From the NCBI RefSeq assembly GCF_900114585.1, contig NZ_FOTL01000008.1, positions 1 to 64,000 on the forward strand: a DNA stretch of 64,000 bases. Reading direction: 5' to 3'. Below, in pieces: positions 54,468 to 64,000 of the stretch. Both the position numbers and the translations under genes were made by a program. Under the pieces are notes generated by a model. It was given only the letters and a program-made list of their open reading frames with translations. It was not told the DNA's origin and did no database searches. The first letter of the stretch is position 1. Every line of letters starts with the position of its first letter. This DNA comes from Methanobrevibacter olleyae (GTDB taxonomy: Archaea > Methanobacteriota > Methanobacteria > Methanobacteriales > Methanobacteriaceae).

Positions 54468-55964
54468 ATGGATAGTATAAAAGTAACTGATGAGAATACT
54501 GAAAAAGTTCAAAAAAGTGAAATTGAAGAAAAAGTTATTAAAAAACCTGAATCCTTATATGATAGCTTCCCTAGAAAAGGAAATGATATTTACAATACTC
54601 ATTACTGTGCTGGTTGCGGTCATGGTATTTTACATAAATTAATTGCTGAAGTAATGGATGAATTAGATATTCAAGATAGATGTGTAATGATTTCTCCTGT
54701 TGGATGTGCTGTATTTGCTTATTACTACTTTAATTGTGGTAATGTTCAAACTGCACACGGAAGAGCTCCTGCTGTCGCTACCGGTATTTCAAGAGCTGAA
54801 GATAATGCTATTGTTATGAGTTATCAAGGAGATGGAGATTTAGCATCTATAGGTTTAAATGAAACATTACAAGCTGCAAACCGTGGAGAAAAATTAGCAG
54901 TTTTCTTTGTTAACAACACTGTTTATGGGATGACTGGTGGACAAATGGCACCAACTACCTTAGTTGGTGAGAAGACTGTTACTTGTCAAAATGGAAGAGA
55001 TGCTAGTTATGCTGGTTATCCATTACATTTATGTGAATTATTAGACAATTTAAAAGCACCAGTATTTATTGAAAGAGTATCCTTAGCAAATCCTAAACTT
55101 ATTAGAAGAGCTAAAATAGCTATTAAAAAAGCTTTAATGATTCAAAAAGAGGGTAAAGGTTATGCTTTCGTTGAGGTTTTATCACCTTGTCCTACTAATA
55201 TAAAAAGAGATGTCAAAGGTGTAGAAGACTTCTTAATTAATGAAATGGGTAAAGAATTTCCTGTAAAAAGATTTAGGGATTTATCTAAAGAAAAAGAACC
55301 TCTTGAAAGAAGTTTAAGTGATTTTTCTATTGAAACTCTTGATAAAGTCTTTGGCATAGATAGAACTCGTGAGATAAAAGAACTTGAAGAGGACTTTGAT
55401 GATATTAAAGTTAAAATAGTTGGTTTTGGTGGTCAAGGAGTATTAAGCACTGGCCTTACTCTTGCTCAAGCAGCATGTAGTGAAGGTAAAGAAGTATCAT
55501 GGTATCCAAGTTATGGTCCAGAACAAAGAGGAGGAACTTCTAATTGTTCTGTAATTATTTCAGCTAAAACTATTGGTTCTCCTGTTGTAGAAGAATGTGA
55601 AATTTTAATTGCAATGAATAAACCAGCTTTAGAAAAATACTCTATTGATGTTAAAGAAAAAGGTATTATTCTTTATGATTCTCGTGCAGGAGATTACAAT
55701 AAAGATAATCTTCATGTGAAAGATGATGTAGAGATTATCGCTATTCCAGCAAGAGCTATTGCAACTGAAGTAGGTAATGCAAAAGCTATGAACACTGCAA
55801 TTTTAGGTGCTCTTATGGAACTTGGTGCAGATAGCCCTATTTTATCTAAAGAAGCATTTGAAAATGGAATTAAAGATACCTTTGCTTCAAAACCTAAACT
55901 TATTGATATAAACTTAAAAGTTTTAGAAGCTGGAGCTAACTGGCTAAGAGAAAATCGCAGTTAA
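54468..55964 (+). CDS. vorA: 2-ketoisovalerate:ferredoxin oxidoreductase, fused beta-gamma subunit
   Basis: 498 residues. The first 290 are the thiamine diphosphate-binding beta part: [18 protein letters not shown] near 44, and the metal/ThDP motif [20 protein letters not shown] near 124. Residues from 306 onward form the gamma part: [24 protein letters not shown] and [17 protein letters not shown]. The fusion of the two is characteristic of the three-subunit Vor type. It starts 13 bases after vorB with AGGAGG. The enzyme interconverts branched-chain 2-oxoacids and acyl-CoA plus CO2, using ferredoxin. Confidence 0.87.
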   Translation: MDSIKVTDENTEKVQKSEIEEKVIKKPESLYDSFPRKGNDIYNTHYCAGCGHGILHKLIAEVMDELDIQDRCVMISPVGCAVFAYYYFNCGNVQTAHGRAPAVATGISRAEDNAIVMSYQGDGDLASIGLNETLQAANRGEKLAVFFVNNTVYGMTGGQMAPTTLVGEKTVTCQNGRDASYAGYPLHLCELLDNLKAPVFIERVSLANPKLIRRAKIAIKKALMIQKEGKGYAFVEVLSPCPTNIKRDVKGVEDFLINEMGKEFPVKRFRDLSKEKEPLERSLSDFSIETLDKVFGIDRTREIKELEEDFDDIKVKIVGFGGQGVLSTGLTLAQAACSEGKEVSWYPSYGPEQRGGTSNCSVIISAKTIGSPVVEECEILIAMNKPALEKYSIDVKEKGIILYDSRAGDYNKDNLHVKDDVEIIAIPARAIATEVGNAKAMNTAILGALMELGADSPILSKEAFENGIKDTFASKPKLIDINLKVLEAGANWLRENRS

Positions 55965-56229
55965 TCAACTGAACTTTTAAAGAATGTTTGATTAAATTTC
56001 TTTTTAAGTTTTTAGGAAAAGCTTGATTAAAATTCTTTTCAAGTTTTTAGGAAAAGTCTGATTAAAATTTTTTCTCTTTATTATTTTTTTATTTTTCTCA
56101 TATTTTAATTTATTTTATCAATTTTTTAATTTTTATTACTATTTTAACCATTTATTATTATTTTAAATTTTTAAAAAGATTTATTATATAAAAAATTGAA
56201 AATATTATTTAAAAGTATATAGGGGAAAT

Positions 56230-56979
56230 ATTATCACTAAAATTAACAACTTTAATGCATTAGAAGTTAAAAATCAATGTGTTAAATGGATTCAAGACTT
56301 TTTTGAAGAAAATGGAAAAGGTTGTAACGCTATTGTAGGTGTTTCTGGAGGTAAAGATAGTTCTGTAGTTGCAGCTTTATGTGTGGAAGCTCTTGGAAGG
56401 GAAAGAGTTATTGGAGTCTTAATGCCTAATGATATTCAATCAGATATTGATTGTGCTAAACTTCTTGTAAACCATTTAGATATTAAACATTTTACAATAA
56501 ATATTAAAGATTCTGTAAATGGAGTTTTAGATCAATTATCTTTATCTGGAATTGAAATATCTGAGCAAACAAGAATTAATTTACCTGCAAGAATTCGTAT
56601 GTCTACTTTATATGCAATTAGTCAAAGTAATAATGGTAGAGTAGCAAATACTTGTAATTTATCTGAAGATTGGATAGGTTATGCTACAAGGTATGGTGAT
56701 GGTGCTGGAGATTTTAGCCCACTTGCAAAGCTAACCGTAAGGGAAGTTAAGGAAATAGGAAGAAGCCTTAATTTACCGAAGGAATTAGTGGATAAAGTAC
56801 CTCTTGATGGACTCTCTAATCAATCTGATGAAGAGAAACTTGGATTTACTTATGATGTATTGGATAAGTATATACGAACTGGTGAAGTTAGTGATAAAAA
56901 GATAAAAGAAAGAATTGATTACTTACATAATCTTAATAAATTTAAATTAGAACCAATGCCAAGTTTTGAATATAAATAA
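56230..56979 (+). CDS. nadE: NAD+ synthase, non-canonical start codon
   Basis: Makes NAD+ from deamido-NAD, with ammonia. The frame carries the P-loop SGGKDSS near residue 40, INLPARIRMSTLYAISQ near 117, NTCNLSEDWIGYATRYGDGAGDFSPLAKL near 138 and the closing DGLSNQSDEEKLGF. From 56200 onward the frame has no ATG, TTG or upstream GTG. The first GTG (56383) lies after the P-loop and would destroy the enzyme. An AGGGG site at 56221-56225 points to ATT 56230 or ATC 56233, giving about 249 residues, a normal length. A base error in the record is the alternative. Confidence 0.85.
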   Translation: MITKINNFNALEVKNQCVKWIQDFFEENGKGCNAIVGVSGGKDSSVVAALCVEALGRERVIGVLMPNDIQSDIDCAKLLVNHLDIKHFTINIKDSVNGVLDQLSLSGIEISEQTRINLPARIRMSTLYAISQSNNGRVANTCNLSEDWIGYATRYGDGAGDFSPLAKLTVREVKEIGRSLNLPKELVDKVPLDGLSNQSDEEKLGFTYDVLDKYIRTGEVSDKKIKERIDYLHNLNKFKLEPMPSFEYK

Positions 56980-57113
56980 TTTTTTAGTTGAAAATTAAAA
57001 AAGATTTTTTTAATTTTATTTTTTTAAAGTAGTTTAAAATAATTTAAAATAGTTTAAAGTAGTTTAAAGTAGCTTAAGTAGTTTAAAGTATGGTGTATTT
57101 TTTTTATTGTTAA

Positions 57114-57749
57114 CTATTCTTTACTTAATTCTGCACCTATTTTAAATGCTTCTTCTAAGTCAATTGGGAATTGTTTTTCTCTGAATTCTTTTTTATGATT
57201 TTCATCAAATATGCCTAGATTAAATTCAGAATAATCATCAACCTGTACTGTATCAAATATTCCATATGATTTAGCATCGGCATTTAATAATGGGAAAAAT
57301 CCTTCAAATTCTTTGAATTTCTCCTTTATAACGCCTTCATAAAATTCTTTTGGTGCATTCATAGTATAGAAAAGTCCAATTTTAAGTTTTCCTTTGTAAT
57401 ATGTTGGTTCACCATCAAAGGATGTAACACAAAAGAGTAATCTTTCAAATAAAGCTCTAAATCCACTTGTAGGTTGGCCATAGTAAATAGGGGATCCTAT
57501 AAGTAAAGTATCTGCATTGAGAATTTTATCAATTAATGGTGAAAGTTCATCTTTCCAATAACATTTTGCTTTTTCTTTATCTACCTTTTTACAAGCTAAA
57601 CAACTCATACAACCTTTAAAATCAAGAGTGTATAAGTCAATGTATTCAACTTCAGCTCCAATAGATTCTGCACCATCAGCTGCAGATTTCATTATTTGAG
57701 CAGTATTCCATTTTTTCCTCGGACTTGCGTTAATTACTATTGTTTTCAT
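57114..57749 (-). CDS. Iron-sulfur flavoprotein / NADPH-dependent FMN reductase family
   Basis: 211 residues. Flavodoxin fold: VINASPRKKWNTAQIMKSAADG with the FMN phosphate loop at residue 5 and IGSPIYYGQPTSGFRALFERLLF near 86. The CMSCLACKK group near 47, with another cysteine nine residues on, resembles the cluster motif of methanogen iron-sulfur flavoproteins, though the last spacing is long. Such proteins reduce oxygen, peroxide or quinone-like compounds. First of three minus-strand redox genes by position, last in transcription. AGGAGAGG site before the ATG. Confidence 0.82.
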   Translation of the reverse strand: MKTIVINASPRKKWNTAQIMKSAADGAESIGAEVEYIDLYTLDFKGCMSCLACKKVDKEKAKCYWKDELSPLIDKILNADTLLIGSPIYYGQPTSGFRALFERLLFCVTSFDGEPTYYKGKLKIGLFYTMNAPKEFYEGVIKEKFKEFEGFFPLLNADAKSYGIFDTVQVDDYSEFNLGIFDENHKKEFREKQFPIDLEEAFKIGAELSKE

Positions 57750-57880
57750 TTCACCTCTCCTTTTTTATTTTTTCATTTTTTATTCTATTTATTCTTAGTC
57801 TATTTTTATTTTTTTCATTTTTTATTCTATTTATTCTTAGTCTATTTTTATTTTTTTCATTTTAGTTTTCTTATTTCGAT
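57750..57880. repeat. 54-bp tandem repeat, two copies
   Basis: A T-rich unit of about 54 bases with TCTATTTATTCTTAGTCTA inside occurs twice, almost identically, between the flavoprotein and the nitroreductase genes. It is mostly oligo-A on the transcribed minus strand. Confidence 0.65.
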
Positions 57881-57900
57881 TATTTTTTTACCATTATTAC

Positions 57901-58422
57901 TTACAAATAACTTACCATATTTTCTATTGGGGTTCTTTTAAAATGAACTGGATGTGGCTTTGAACCTTCTGGAAGGTATCCAATAGGAAGTAATGCTACG
58001 GATTCTAAATTTTCAGAAAGTTCAAATACTTTTTCTAAAAGTCTTTTATCATATCCTCTAACCCAACAAGAACCTATGCCTAAATCAAATGCTTCAAGCA
58101 TCATTTGTGTAATAGCTATTGTAGCATCAACTACTCCTGAATCATGTCCATCTATTGCTTTCCATGAAACCTTTTTATCCCAACATATCATTAAAACTAA
58201 AGGGGCATTAAAACAAAAGGGGGTTACAGATTTAACTTTATTTAAAGACTCTTCAGTTTTTAATACAAAAATTCTTTGTGGTTGGAAGTTAGCAGCAGTT
58301 GGTGCAACTTGTCCTGCTCTTAAAATTTTATCTAAATCTTCTTCACTAATTTCTTTTTGAGAAAATTTCCTTACAGAGTATCTTTCTTCAGCTAAAGTTA
58401 AAAAATCATTCATAGTTTTCAC
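57901..58422 (-). CDS. Nitroreductase family protein
   Basis: 173 residues, FMN-dependent. It has SVRKFSQKEISEEDLDKILRAGQVAPTAANFQPQRIFVL at residue 16 and AITQMMLEAFDLGIGSCWVRGYD near 104, then LLPIGYLPEGSKPHPVHFKR near 143, all typical. It would reduce nitro or quinone compounds with NAD(P)H. The AGGTG site supports the start. It lies between two flavoproteins and facing an HxlR regulator, an arrangement that suggests one redox-stress regulon. Confidence 0.9.
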   Translation of the reverse strand: MKTMNDFLTLAEERYSVRKFSQKEISEEDLDKILRAGQVAPTAANFQPQRIFVLKTEESLNKVKSVTPFCFNAPLVLMICWDKKVSWKAIDGHDSGVVDATIAITQMMLEAFDLGIGSCWVRGYDKRLLEKVFELSENLESVALLPIGYLPEGSKPHPVHFKRTPIENMVSYL

Positions 58423-58461
58423 CTAAATTTTTGTATTTTTTTAATTTTTCATTTTTTAATT

Positions 58462-58968
58462 TTATTTAATACTTTTTCCGAGGTTTTTAGCTTCTTCTAT
58501 TTTTTCAGAACCTAAAATGCTTCCAAGATTTTTCCATCCCATAAATCTTTCAAATATACTATACCACATAAGTGGGATTTCATATATTGGAGCTCCAGCA
58601 GTCATTATAAGAACAGTTTCTTTTTTTATCTTAGAAACTTTTCTTGGATTATATTCAGAATATAAACGATCAATAGCTGTTTTTAGTGTTCCAGTTATTG
58701 TTCCAAAGTATACTGGTGAAGCAAATACAAGAACATCAGCCCAGTTGAATGCTTCACATACTTCTTTCATATCATCTTCTTGAATACATTTACCATTATT
58801 TTCTATACAAGTTAAACAGCCTAAACAACCTTTAATATTCATTGTTTGAAGATAAAATTCACGAATTTCATTTCCAGAACTTAACGCTCCTTCTTTAAAT
58901 GAATTTATAAGTCCTGCAGTATTTCCTTTTTTTCTAGCAGCTCCATTTAGAATCATAATTTTTTTCAT
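58462..58968 (-). CDS. Iron-sulfur flavoprotein (NADPH-dependent FMN reductase family)
   Basis: 168 residues. MILNGAARKKGNTAGLINSFKEGAL is the FMN phosphate loop. CLGCLTCIENNGKC near 48 has the compact CxxCxxC-x6-C cluster motif of methanogen iron-sulfur flavoproteins. FASPVYFGTITGTLKTAIDRLYS near 82 lines the flavin. First gene of the minus-strand group in transcription order, with AAGGAGA upstream. It starts 121 bases from the divergent HxlR gene, so both share the control region. Confidence 0.85.
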   Translation of the reverse strand: MKKIMILNGAARKKGNTAGLINSFKEGALSSGNEIREFYLQTMNIKGCLGCLTCIENNGKCIQEDDMKEVCEAFNWADVLVFASPVYFGTITGTLKTAIDRLYSEYNPRKVSKIKKETVLIMTAGAPIYEIPLMWYSIFERFMGWKNLGSILGSEKIEEAKNLGKSIK

Positions 58969-59089
58969 TTTAATCTCCTTTTGAACTGGTTATAAAGATT
59001 TATTTTATTTGCTGTTTATAAACTTATAAGTAATTTTAGAATTACTAGAAATATAATATAGAATAAATTAAATAAATATAATTGATATT

Positions 59090-59476
59090 ATGGTAGAAAT
59101 TGATATAAATAATAATGGTAATTTTTGTCCAATTGGAAGTACTCTAGATCTATTTAATAGAAAATGGATTTTTTGTGTAATGATAAATATATTTATGGGC
59201 CTAAATCACTTCAACGAGTTTAAAGAGGCAAATTCAGGTATTAGTAACCATGTTTTATCTCAAACTTTAAAATATATGGAAGAGAATAAATTAATTGAGA
59301 AAAAGGTTTCAGAAGATTCTAAAACATCTTATAATTTAACTGAAAAAGGCTTCAATACTAATAAGATATTATATGAATTTGTAATTTATTATTTAAATGA
59401 ATTAAATTACACTAATTTAGATAGTGATGATAAAAAAGAAATTTTATCTTATTATAAAAATATTTTACAAATTTAG
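59090..59476 (+). CDS. HxlR-family transcriptional regulator
   Basis: 128 residues. The family opening FCPIGSTLDLFNRKWIFCVMINIFMGLNHFNEFKEA carries the conserved cysteine before Pro (residue 10), followed by the winged helix (SNHVLSQTLKYMEENKLIEKKVSEDSKTSYNLTEKG, about 45-85). HxlR/QorR regulators sense quinones, aldehydes or redox change through that cysteine. Divergent from the flavoprotein and nitroreductase genes, which are its likely targets. No ribosome-binding site is seen, so a short or absent leader is likely. Confidence 0.9.
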   Translation: MVEIDINNNGNFCPIGSTLDLFNRKWIFCVMINIFMGLNHFNEFKEANSGISNHVLSQTLKYMEENKLIEKKVSEDSKTSYNLTEKGFNTNKILYEFVIYYLNELNYTNLDSDDKKEILSYYKNILQI

Positions 59477-59526
59477 ATATGATTTTTAGTTTTTTGATTC
59501 ATTTTTTTCTTTTATTTATGCCCTCT

Positions 59527-59628
59527 TTAGCCTATTTATTCATCTCTACTTAGCCTATTTATTCATCTCTACTTAGCCTATTTATTCATCTCTACTTAGC
59601 CTATTTATTCATCTCTACTTAGCCTATT
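59527..59628. repeat. 23-bp tandem repeat, over four copies
   Basis: TCATCTCTACTTAGCCTATT plus TAT is repeated four times with no change, preceded by part of a copy and followed by TTTTAATTTT. Identical copies imply recent expansion. Spacers are absent, so this is not CRISPR. Confidence 0.85.
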
Positions 59629-60019
59629 TTAATTTTTTTAAAATTTTAATTTCATTGTTTAATAAATGTTATTTTTAACATTTTACTGATTATTACTTTA
59701 AAAATTTATCATGGTTTATAATTATTCATCATGATTTATCATTATTTATAACGATTTATCATTATTTATAATGATTTAACACGATTTTTTTTATAAAATA
59801 AAAGTTTCTTGTTGTTTAAATCAAAAAATAAGGAGAATTATTAGGAATAAATCTTATATATTTAAATACTAGTTTGGATATAATATGAATAATGTATAAT
59901 TTTAAAAATTAAATAATAATTAATAATAATTAATTTATTGTTATGGTTTTAAATTATATATTAAACAGGATATGAAAGGATTTTTATATATTGTAGAATT
60001 TTAAAATGGAGTCGGATAA

Positions 60020-60109
60020 ATGTTTATGACTGTATTTTTTAGCTTCTTAGTATTTTTAGGAATGTTATTTGTCCTAAACGAAGGAGATATAATCCTCGAT
60101 TATATATGA
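60020..60109 (+). CDS. Possible 29-residue hydrophobic small protein
   Basis: ATG to TGA, reading MFMTVFFSFLVFLGMLFVLNEGDIILDYI. It is one membrane-spanning segment followed by an acidic end. A GGAG site at 60008-60011 is eight bases upstream, which is good spacing. The surroundings are richer in GC than the flanking DNA. There is no known family; it may be a real membrane micropeptide or chance. Confidence 0.4.
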   Translation: MFMTVFFSFLVFLGMLFVLNEGDIILDYI

Positions 60110-60589
60110 TGAGATATATAATAATACTCAGTACTTTTTGTACTAATAATCAATAAAATAATAGATTTAACTGTTATTTTTATTTTGTTTTTTAATTCAA
60201 TAAAATAATAGATCTAACTGTTATTTTTAGTTTGTTTTTTAATTAAGTTTTTTAAAACTTAATTCTTTTAATTATTTTCATAGTTTCACTATTTTTTATG
60301 ATATTTCACTGTTTTTGGTAATTTAACCTTTTTTGTCCTTTATTTAATTTTAGTATTATTCTCATTTTTTATTGCTATTATATTTTAAATAAAAATTCAT
60401 TTTTTTTTTAATCCTTTACTATTTAACCAAATATTATATACTTAAAAAAATATATTTTAATATGGTATTGATTTTTTAATGATTAAATAATTTATTTAAA
60501 ATCTATTTAAAATCTATTTATAATCTATTTAAAATTTATTTGATTATACTTATAGTTTTATAATTTTAAAAAAAGTTTAGAGGAATTAA

Positions 60590-61897
60590 ATGACTTATAA
60601 AGAAATTTCTAAAGAATTTTTAGATAAAGCTAATGTTACTATTGGAGATAGAATCTTAGTATCTAAAGATGATATTTCCTATGAAGGGATATTACTTGAC
60701 AGGTCTGAAGATGCAAAAGATGCTTATATTGTAATTAAACTTGATAGTGGTTATAATGTTGGAGTTAATATTGAATCTGCAACAATCAAGCTAATTGAGA
60801 AAGGAGATAAACCAAAAATTGGATATAGTGGAGAGAAAATAGAAAAAGATTCAAATAAAGATAATATTTCTATAATATCTACTGGTGGTACTGTATCTTC
60901 TATAATTGATTATAAATCTGGAGCAGTACATCCTAAATTTACTGCAGAAGATTTACTTAGAGCAAATCCAGAATTATTGGACATTGCAAATTATGATGTA
61001 AAGGCATTATATAATGTTCTATCTGAAAATATGGAGACAGAATACTGGGTCAAAGCAGCAGAATCAGTTGCAGATGATATTAATGATGGTGCTGATGGCA
61101 TTGTTATTGCTCATGGTACTGACACTATGCATTATACTTCAGCTGCATTAAGCTTTATGATTAAAACTCCCGTACCTATTGTAATAACTGGTGCACAAAG
61201 AAGTTCAGACAGACCTTCAACAGATGCCTTTTTAAATATCTATAATGCTGTTGGTGCTGCTAAATCAGATATTGCTGAAGTGACTGTTTGTATGCATAAT
61301 AGCTTAAATGATGGTGATTGTGCACTTCATAAAGGTACAAAAGTACGTAAAATGCATACAAGTAGAAGAGATACCTTCAGAAGTATCAACTCTGAGCCAA
61401 TAGCTCTTTTGTCTGATGGAAAACTTAAATCAATCAATTTACCATACATCAAGCGTGGAGAAAATAAATTAAAATTAAACACCAATCTTGAAACCAAAGT
61501 CGCTTTAATTAAATCATTCCCAGGAATCACTTCTGATATTATAGATTATCATATTGATAAAGGATACAAAGGATTAGTTATTGAAGGAACTGGACTTGGA
61601 CATCTACCAGACTATATGGTGGAAACATTACAAAGAGCTAATGATGAAGGTATTCCAGTTGTTATGACTTCCCAATGTTTATATGGTACAATAAATATGA
61701 ATGTTTATAGTACAGGAAGATTATTACAAGATGCAGGTGCAATTTCTGGTTTAGATATGACTCCTGAAACTGCTTATGTAAAATTAGCTTGGGCTTTAGG
61801 TCAAAGTGACAATTTAGATGAAGTTAGAAAGATCATTCAAACTAATATTGCTGGTGAATTAAATGAAAGCTCTTCACTTAAATATTTCTTAAATTAA
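60590..61897 (+). CDS. gatD: Glu-tRNA(Gln) amidotransferase subunit D
   Basis: Asparaginase-like subunit that releases ammonia from glutamine for GatE. It has an N-terminal small beta domain (residues 1-75), the catalytic STGGTVSSI near 97, [15 protein letters not shown] near 173 with the second threonine/aspartate pair, [15 protein letters not shown] near 203 and [17 protein letters not shown] near 246. 435 residues is usual. It forms the archaeal GatDE enzyme with the next gene, 12 bases downstream, converting misacylated Glu-tRNA(Gln) to Gln-tRNA(Gln). GAGG site before the ATG. Confidence 0.96.
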   Translation: MTYKEISKEFLDKANVTIGDRILVSKDDISYEGILLDRSEDAKDAYIVIKLDSGYNVGVNIESATIKLIEKGDKPKIGYSGEKIEKDSNKDNISIISTGGTVSSIIDYKSGAVHPKFTAEDLLRANPELLDIANYDVKALYNVLSENMETEYWVKAAESVADDINDGADGIVIAHGTDTMHYTSAALSFMIKTPVPIVITGAQRSSDRPSTDAFLNIYNAVGAAKSDIAEVTVCMHNSLNDGDCALHKGTKVRKMHTSRRDTFRSINSEPIALLSDGKLKSINLPYIKRGENKLKLNTNLETKVALIKSFPGITSDIIDYHIDKGYKGLVIEGTGLGHLPDYMVETLQRANDEGIPVVMTSQCLYGTINMNVYSTGRLLQDAGAISGLDMTPETAYVKLAWALGQSDNLDEVRKIIQTNIAGELNESSSLKYFLN

Positions 61898-61909
61898 GGA
61901 GTTGTTAAT

Positions 61910-63856
61910 GTGGCTAAAAATAATAAAACAAAAAATGGCAAAGCAGATAAAAAGAATTCCTCTAAAAAGTCCAAAACTCCTAAAATTGAAAGAGATTGGA
62001 AAGAGCTTGGACTTATGATGGGTCTTGAAATTCACCAACAATTAAATACAAAACATAAATTGTTCTGTCATTGTTCCACTGATTTAACTGATGATGAATT
62101 TGATGATGGAATTATAAGAAATTTAAGACCTACTCAAAGTGAATTAGGTCAAATCGATAGAGCAGCTCTTCAAGAATCTCTTAGAGATATGACCTTTAAA
62201 TATGAATCATTTAATAAGCATACCTGTTTAGTTGAAACTGATGATGAACCTCCTCATAGCTTAAATAGAGAAGCTTTAGATATTTGTATTACAATTGCTT
62301 CATTATTAAACATGAAAATGGTAGATGAATTCCATACAATGAGAAAACAAGTAATTGATGGGAGTAACACTGGTGGTTTTCAGAGAACAGGCCTTGCAGC
62401 AACTGATGGTTACTTAGATACTCCTTATGGAAGAGTAGCTATTGAATCATTAGGTTTAGAAGAAGATGCAGCAAGAAGAATTGATTCTGATAATGAATTT
62501 ACTCAATTTAGACTTGATAGATTAGGAATTCCCCTTGCAGAAATTACAACAGATCCCTCTATGCACCATCCTGAGCAAATTAAAGAAGTAGCTTATATGA
62601 TTGGCCAGGTTTTAAGAAGTACTAATGTAAAAAGAGGGCTTGGAACAATAAGACAAGATGTAAACATTAGTATTAAAAGAGGTGCAAGAGTTGAAATTAA
62701 AGGTGTACAAGATCTTGACTTAATCTCTGAAATTGTTGAGAGAGAAGTTCAAAGACAATTAGCTCTAGCAGATATTAAAGATGAACTAATAAAAAGAAAT
62801 GCATCTGTTGAAGATAGAGTTTACGACCTTGATGAAGTATTTAAAGACACCTCCTCAAAAATATTATCCTCAGCAAAATCTATTAAAGCTGTTATATTAA
62901 GAGGATTTGATGGTCTTATTGGAAAGGAAGTTCAGCCTGGTAGAAGATTTGGGACTGAATTATCAAGCTATGCTAAAAAAATGGGTGTTTCTGGTCTTTT
63001 CCACACTGATGAATTACCAGCTTATGGTATTGAAGCAGATGAAGTTGATGCAATGAAGAAATTCCTAAAAACAAATCCTAAAGATGCAATTATCATTGTT
63101 GCTCATGATGAAGATATTGCATTGAATGCTCTTAATGAAGTTATAAGAAGAGCTAAAATGGCATTTGATGGTGTTGTAGAAGAAACAAGGAAGGCATTAG
63201 ATGATGGAAATACTGAATATATGAGACCACTTCCTACTGCAAATAGGATGTATCTTGAAACAGATATTCCATTATTCCAAATTACTGATGATATGATTGA
63301 TTCTATTAAAAATAATCTTCCAGAGCTTCCTGATGCTAAGAAGGAAAGAATCAAAAAAGAATACAAGCTTAGTGAAGATTTAGCAAATCAAATAGTTAGA
63401 AGGCTTTTAGGAGATAGTTTTGAATCATTACTTGCTAAAGTTAAAGTAGATCCAACTACTGTGGCATCTGTTCTTGTATCTGATTTAAGAGATTTAAGAA
63501 GAGAGGGCATAGATGTTTCTATATTCACTGAAGATAAACTCGTTGAAGTATTTTCATTACTCAAATCCAATAAGATTTCTAAAGATGCCTTAAAAGATTT
63601 GATGCTTGAAATAAGTAAAAAGCCTAATGATAATATAGAAAATATTGCAGAAGAAGCAAATCTTACCCTTTTAAGTGAAAATGCTGTTAAAGAGATTATT
63701 CATGAAATAGCCATTCAAAATGAATCTATGATTAAAGAACGTCAAATGGGAGCTATGGGTCCTTTGATGGGTATGAGTATGAAAAAACTTAAAGGAAAAG
63801 CAGATGGTAGTTTAGTGAATAAAATAGTAAGAGAAGAAATTCAAAATATTTTATAA
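61910..63856 (+). CDS. gatE: Glu-tRNA(Gln) amidotransferase subunit E
   Basis: 648 residues. It binds tRNA and carries the kinase/amidotransferase site. There is a lysine-rich N-terminal extension (1-28), [20 protein letters not shown] near 37, [13 protein letters not shown] near 105, the [44 protein letters not shown] core near 213, an AspRS-like insertion domain (about 285-405) and the C-terminal YqeY-like tail from about 480. The start is GTG with GGAG upstream. Co-transcribed with gatD. Confidence 0.96.
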   Translation: MAKNNKTKNGKADKKNSSKKSKTPKIERDWKELGLMMGLEIHQQLNTKHKLFCHCSTDLTDDEFDDGIIRNLRPTQSELGQIDRAALQESLRDMTFKYESFNKHTCLVETDDEPPHSLNREALDICITIASLLNMKMVDEFHTMRKQVIDGSNTGGFQRTGLAATDGYLDTPYGRVAIESLGLEEDAARRIDSDNEFTQFRLDRLGIPLAEITTDPSMHHPEQIKEVAYMIGQVLRSTNVKRGLGTIRQDVNISIKRGARVEIKGVQDLDLISEIVEREVQRQLALADIKDELIKRNASVEDRVYDLDEVFKDTSSKILSSAKSIKAVILRGFDGLIGKEVQPGRRFGTELSSYAKKMGVSGLFHTDELPAYGIEADEVDAMKKFLKTNPKDAIIIVAHDEDIALNALNEVIRRAKMAFDGVVEETRKALDDGNTEYMRPLPTANRMYLETDIPLFQITDDMIDSIKNNLPELPDAKKERIKKEYKLSEDLANQIVRRLLGDSFESLLAKVKVDPTTVASVLVSDLRDLRREGIDVSIFTEDKLVEVFSLLKSNKISKDALKDLMLEISKKPNDNIENIAEEANLTLLSENAVKEIIHEIAIQNESMIKERQMGAMGPLMGMSMKKLKGKADGSLVNKIVREEIQNIL

Positions 63857-63874
63857 AGTTTCTAAAATTAGTTT

Positions 63875-64000
63875 TATATATTTATTTTTTATTTATCTTT
63901 ATTTTCTTTATTTTTTTTATTTTTTTATTTTTTTTATTTTCTTTATTTTTTTTATTTTCTTTATTTTTTTTATTTTCTTTATTTTTTTTATTTTCTTTAT
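63875..64000. repeat. T-rich short tandem repeat at window end
   Basis: TTTATTTTTTTTATTTTC-type units of about 18-19 bases repeat at least four times, after gatE, up to the window edge. They provide oligo-T termination tracts. Confidence 0.6.

Larger units (their letters stand above)
59477..60589. other. 1.1-kb gene-poor region before gatD
   Basis: The longest gap in the window. From the left: a 23-bp tandem repeat (next entry); imperfect ATTTATCATTATTTATAATG copies (59720-59790); a small reading frame (60020-60109); a GATTATA/TATAATC-rich stretch with an AGTACTTTTTGTACT hairpin (60129-60143); a roughly 48-base duplication containing AATAATAGATCTAACTGTTA (60150-60245); then the gatD promoter region. 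Confidence 0.5.

Noticed and set aside
56383-56979. NAD synthase starting at GTG 56383
   Set aside because: This would remove the ATP-binding SGGKDSS loop, which is encoded in the same open frame just upstream.
59527-59628. 23-bp repeats as a possible CRISPR array
   Set aside because: The unit is too short, there are no spacers, and it is T-rich like other termination-tract duplications here.

Overview
The window is a very AT-rich archaeal chromosome segment that looks like a host-associated methanogen of the order Methanobacteriales, most likely Methanobrevibacter. This rests on: CfbC of coenzyme F430 synthesis, an F420-dependent NADP reductase, GatDE, the proteasome-activating nucleotidase PAN, archaeal S24e/S27ae proteins, GTP-dependent dephospho-CoA kinase, two geranylgeranyl reductases for archaeal lipids, the three-gene Vor oxidoreductase, long T-rich intergenic tracts and frequent TTG starts. 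I cannot fix the species from the sequence alone.

Layout. 0.1-4.7 kb: dephospho-CoA kinase with ribosomal proteins S24e and S27ae, then argH, a KH/PP-loop ATPase and a small zinc-ribbon protein. 4.8-8.8 kb: a hexapeptide acyltransferase, a ferredoxin directly in front of geranylgeranyl reductase, and a galE-type epimerase. 8.9-16.5 kb: an acidic coiled-coil protein, purF, a U32 peptidase, cfbC and several DUF proteins. 16.6-22.3 kb: tRNA-Leu(GAG), then a sugar-nucleotide and surface-polysaccharide group (galU, coiled-coil protein, epimerase, glycosyltransferase) facing a Wzm/Wzt-type ABC exporter. 22.9-26.4 kb: a small Cys4 protein followed by a radical SAM/SPASM enzyme, then two exported, membrane-anchored proteins of unknown function. 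26.9-32.2 kb: a DUF356-like protein, MBF1, PAN, a box C/D guide RNA and tandem DUF1724-type regulators. 32.8-35.3 kb: NADP-dependent secondary alcohol dehydrogenase, F420:NADP reductase and an ABM-fold monooxygenase-like protein. 35.6-42.1 kb: a PH-domain membrane protein with a long disordered tail, a second geranylgeranyl-reductase-like protein, a tRNA methyltransferase and a MATE exporter.

42.4-49.6 kb is the accessory, defence-like part. It holds three adjacent two-gene modules separated by gene-poor DNA: ImmA/IrrE peptidase with a DUF4411 PIN-like protein; an AAA ATPase with a predicted PD-(D/E)XK nuclease; and a MazG-like pyrophosphohydrolase with a nuclease-helicase of the DUF2075 type. 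The middle pair is the best candidate for an undescribed system.

50.3-56.0 kb: a cupin regulator, an acyl-CoA ligase and vorCBA, which together fit assimilation of branched-chain fatty acids. 56.2-59.5 kb: nadE, which seems to lack a canonical start codon, and a flavoprotein/nitroreductase cluster facing an HxlR regulator. 60.6-63.9 kb: gatD-gatE.

Most + strand genes end in long oligo-T tracts, as expected for archaeal termination. Many intergenic gaps hold short tandem duplications of such tracts. I saw no CRISPR array, integrase or transposase.
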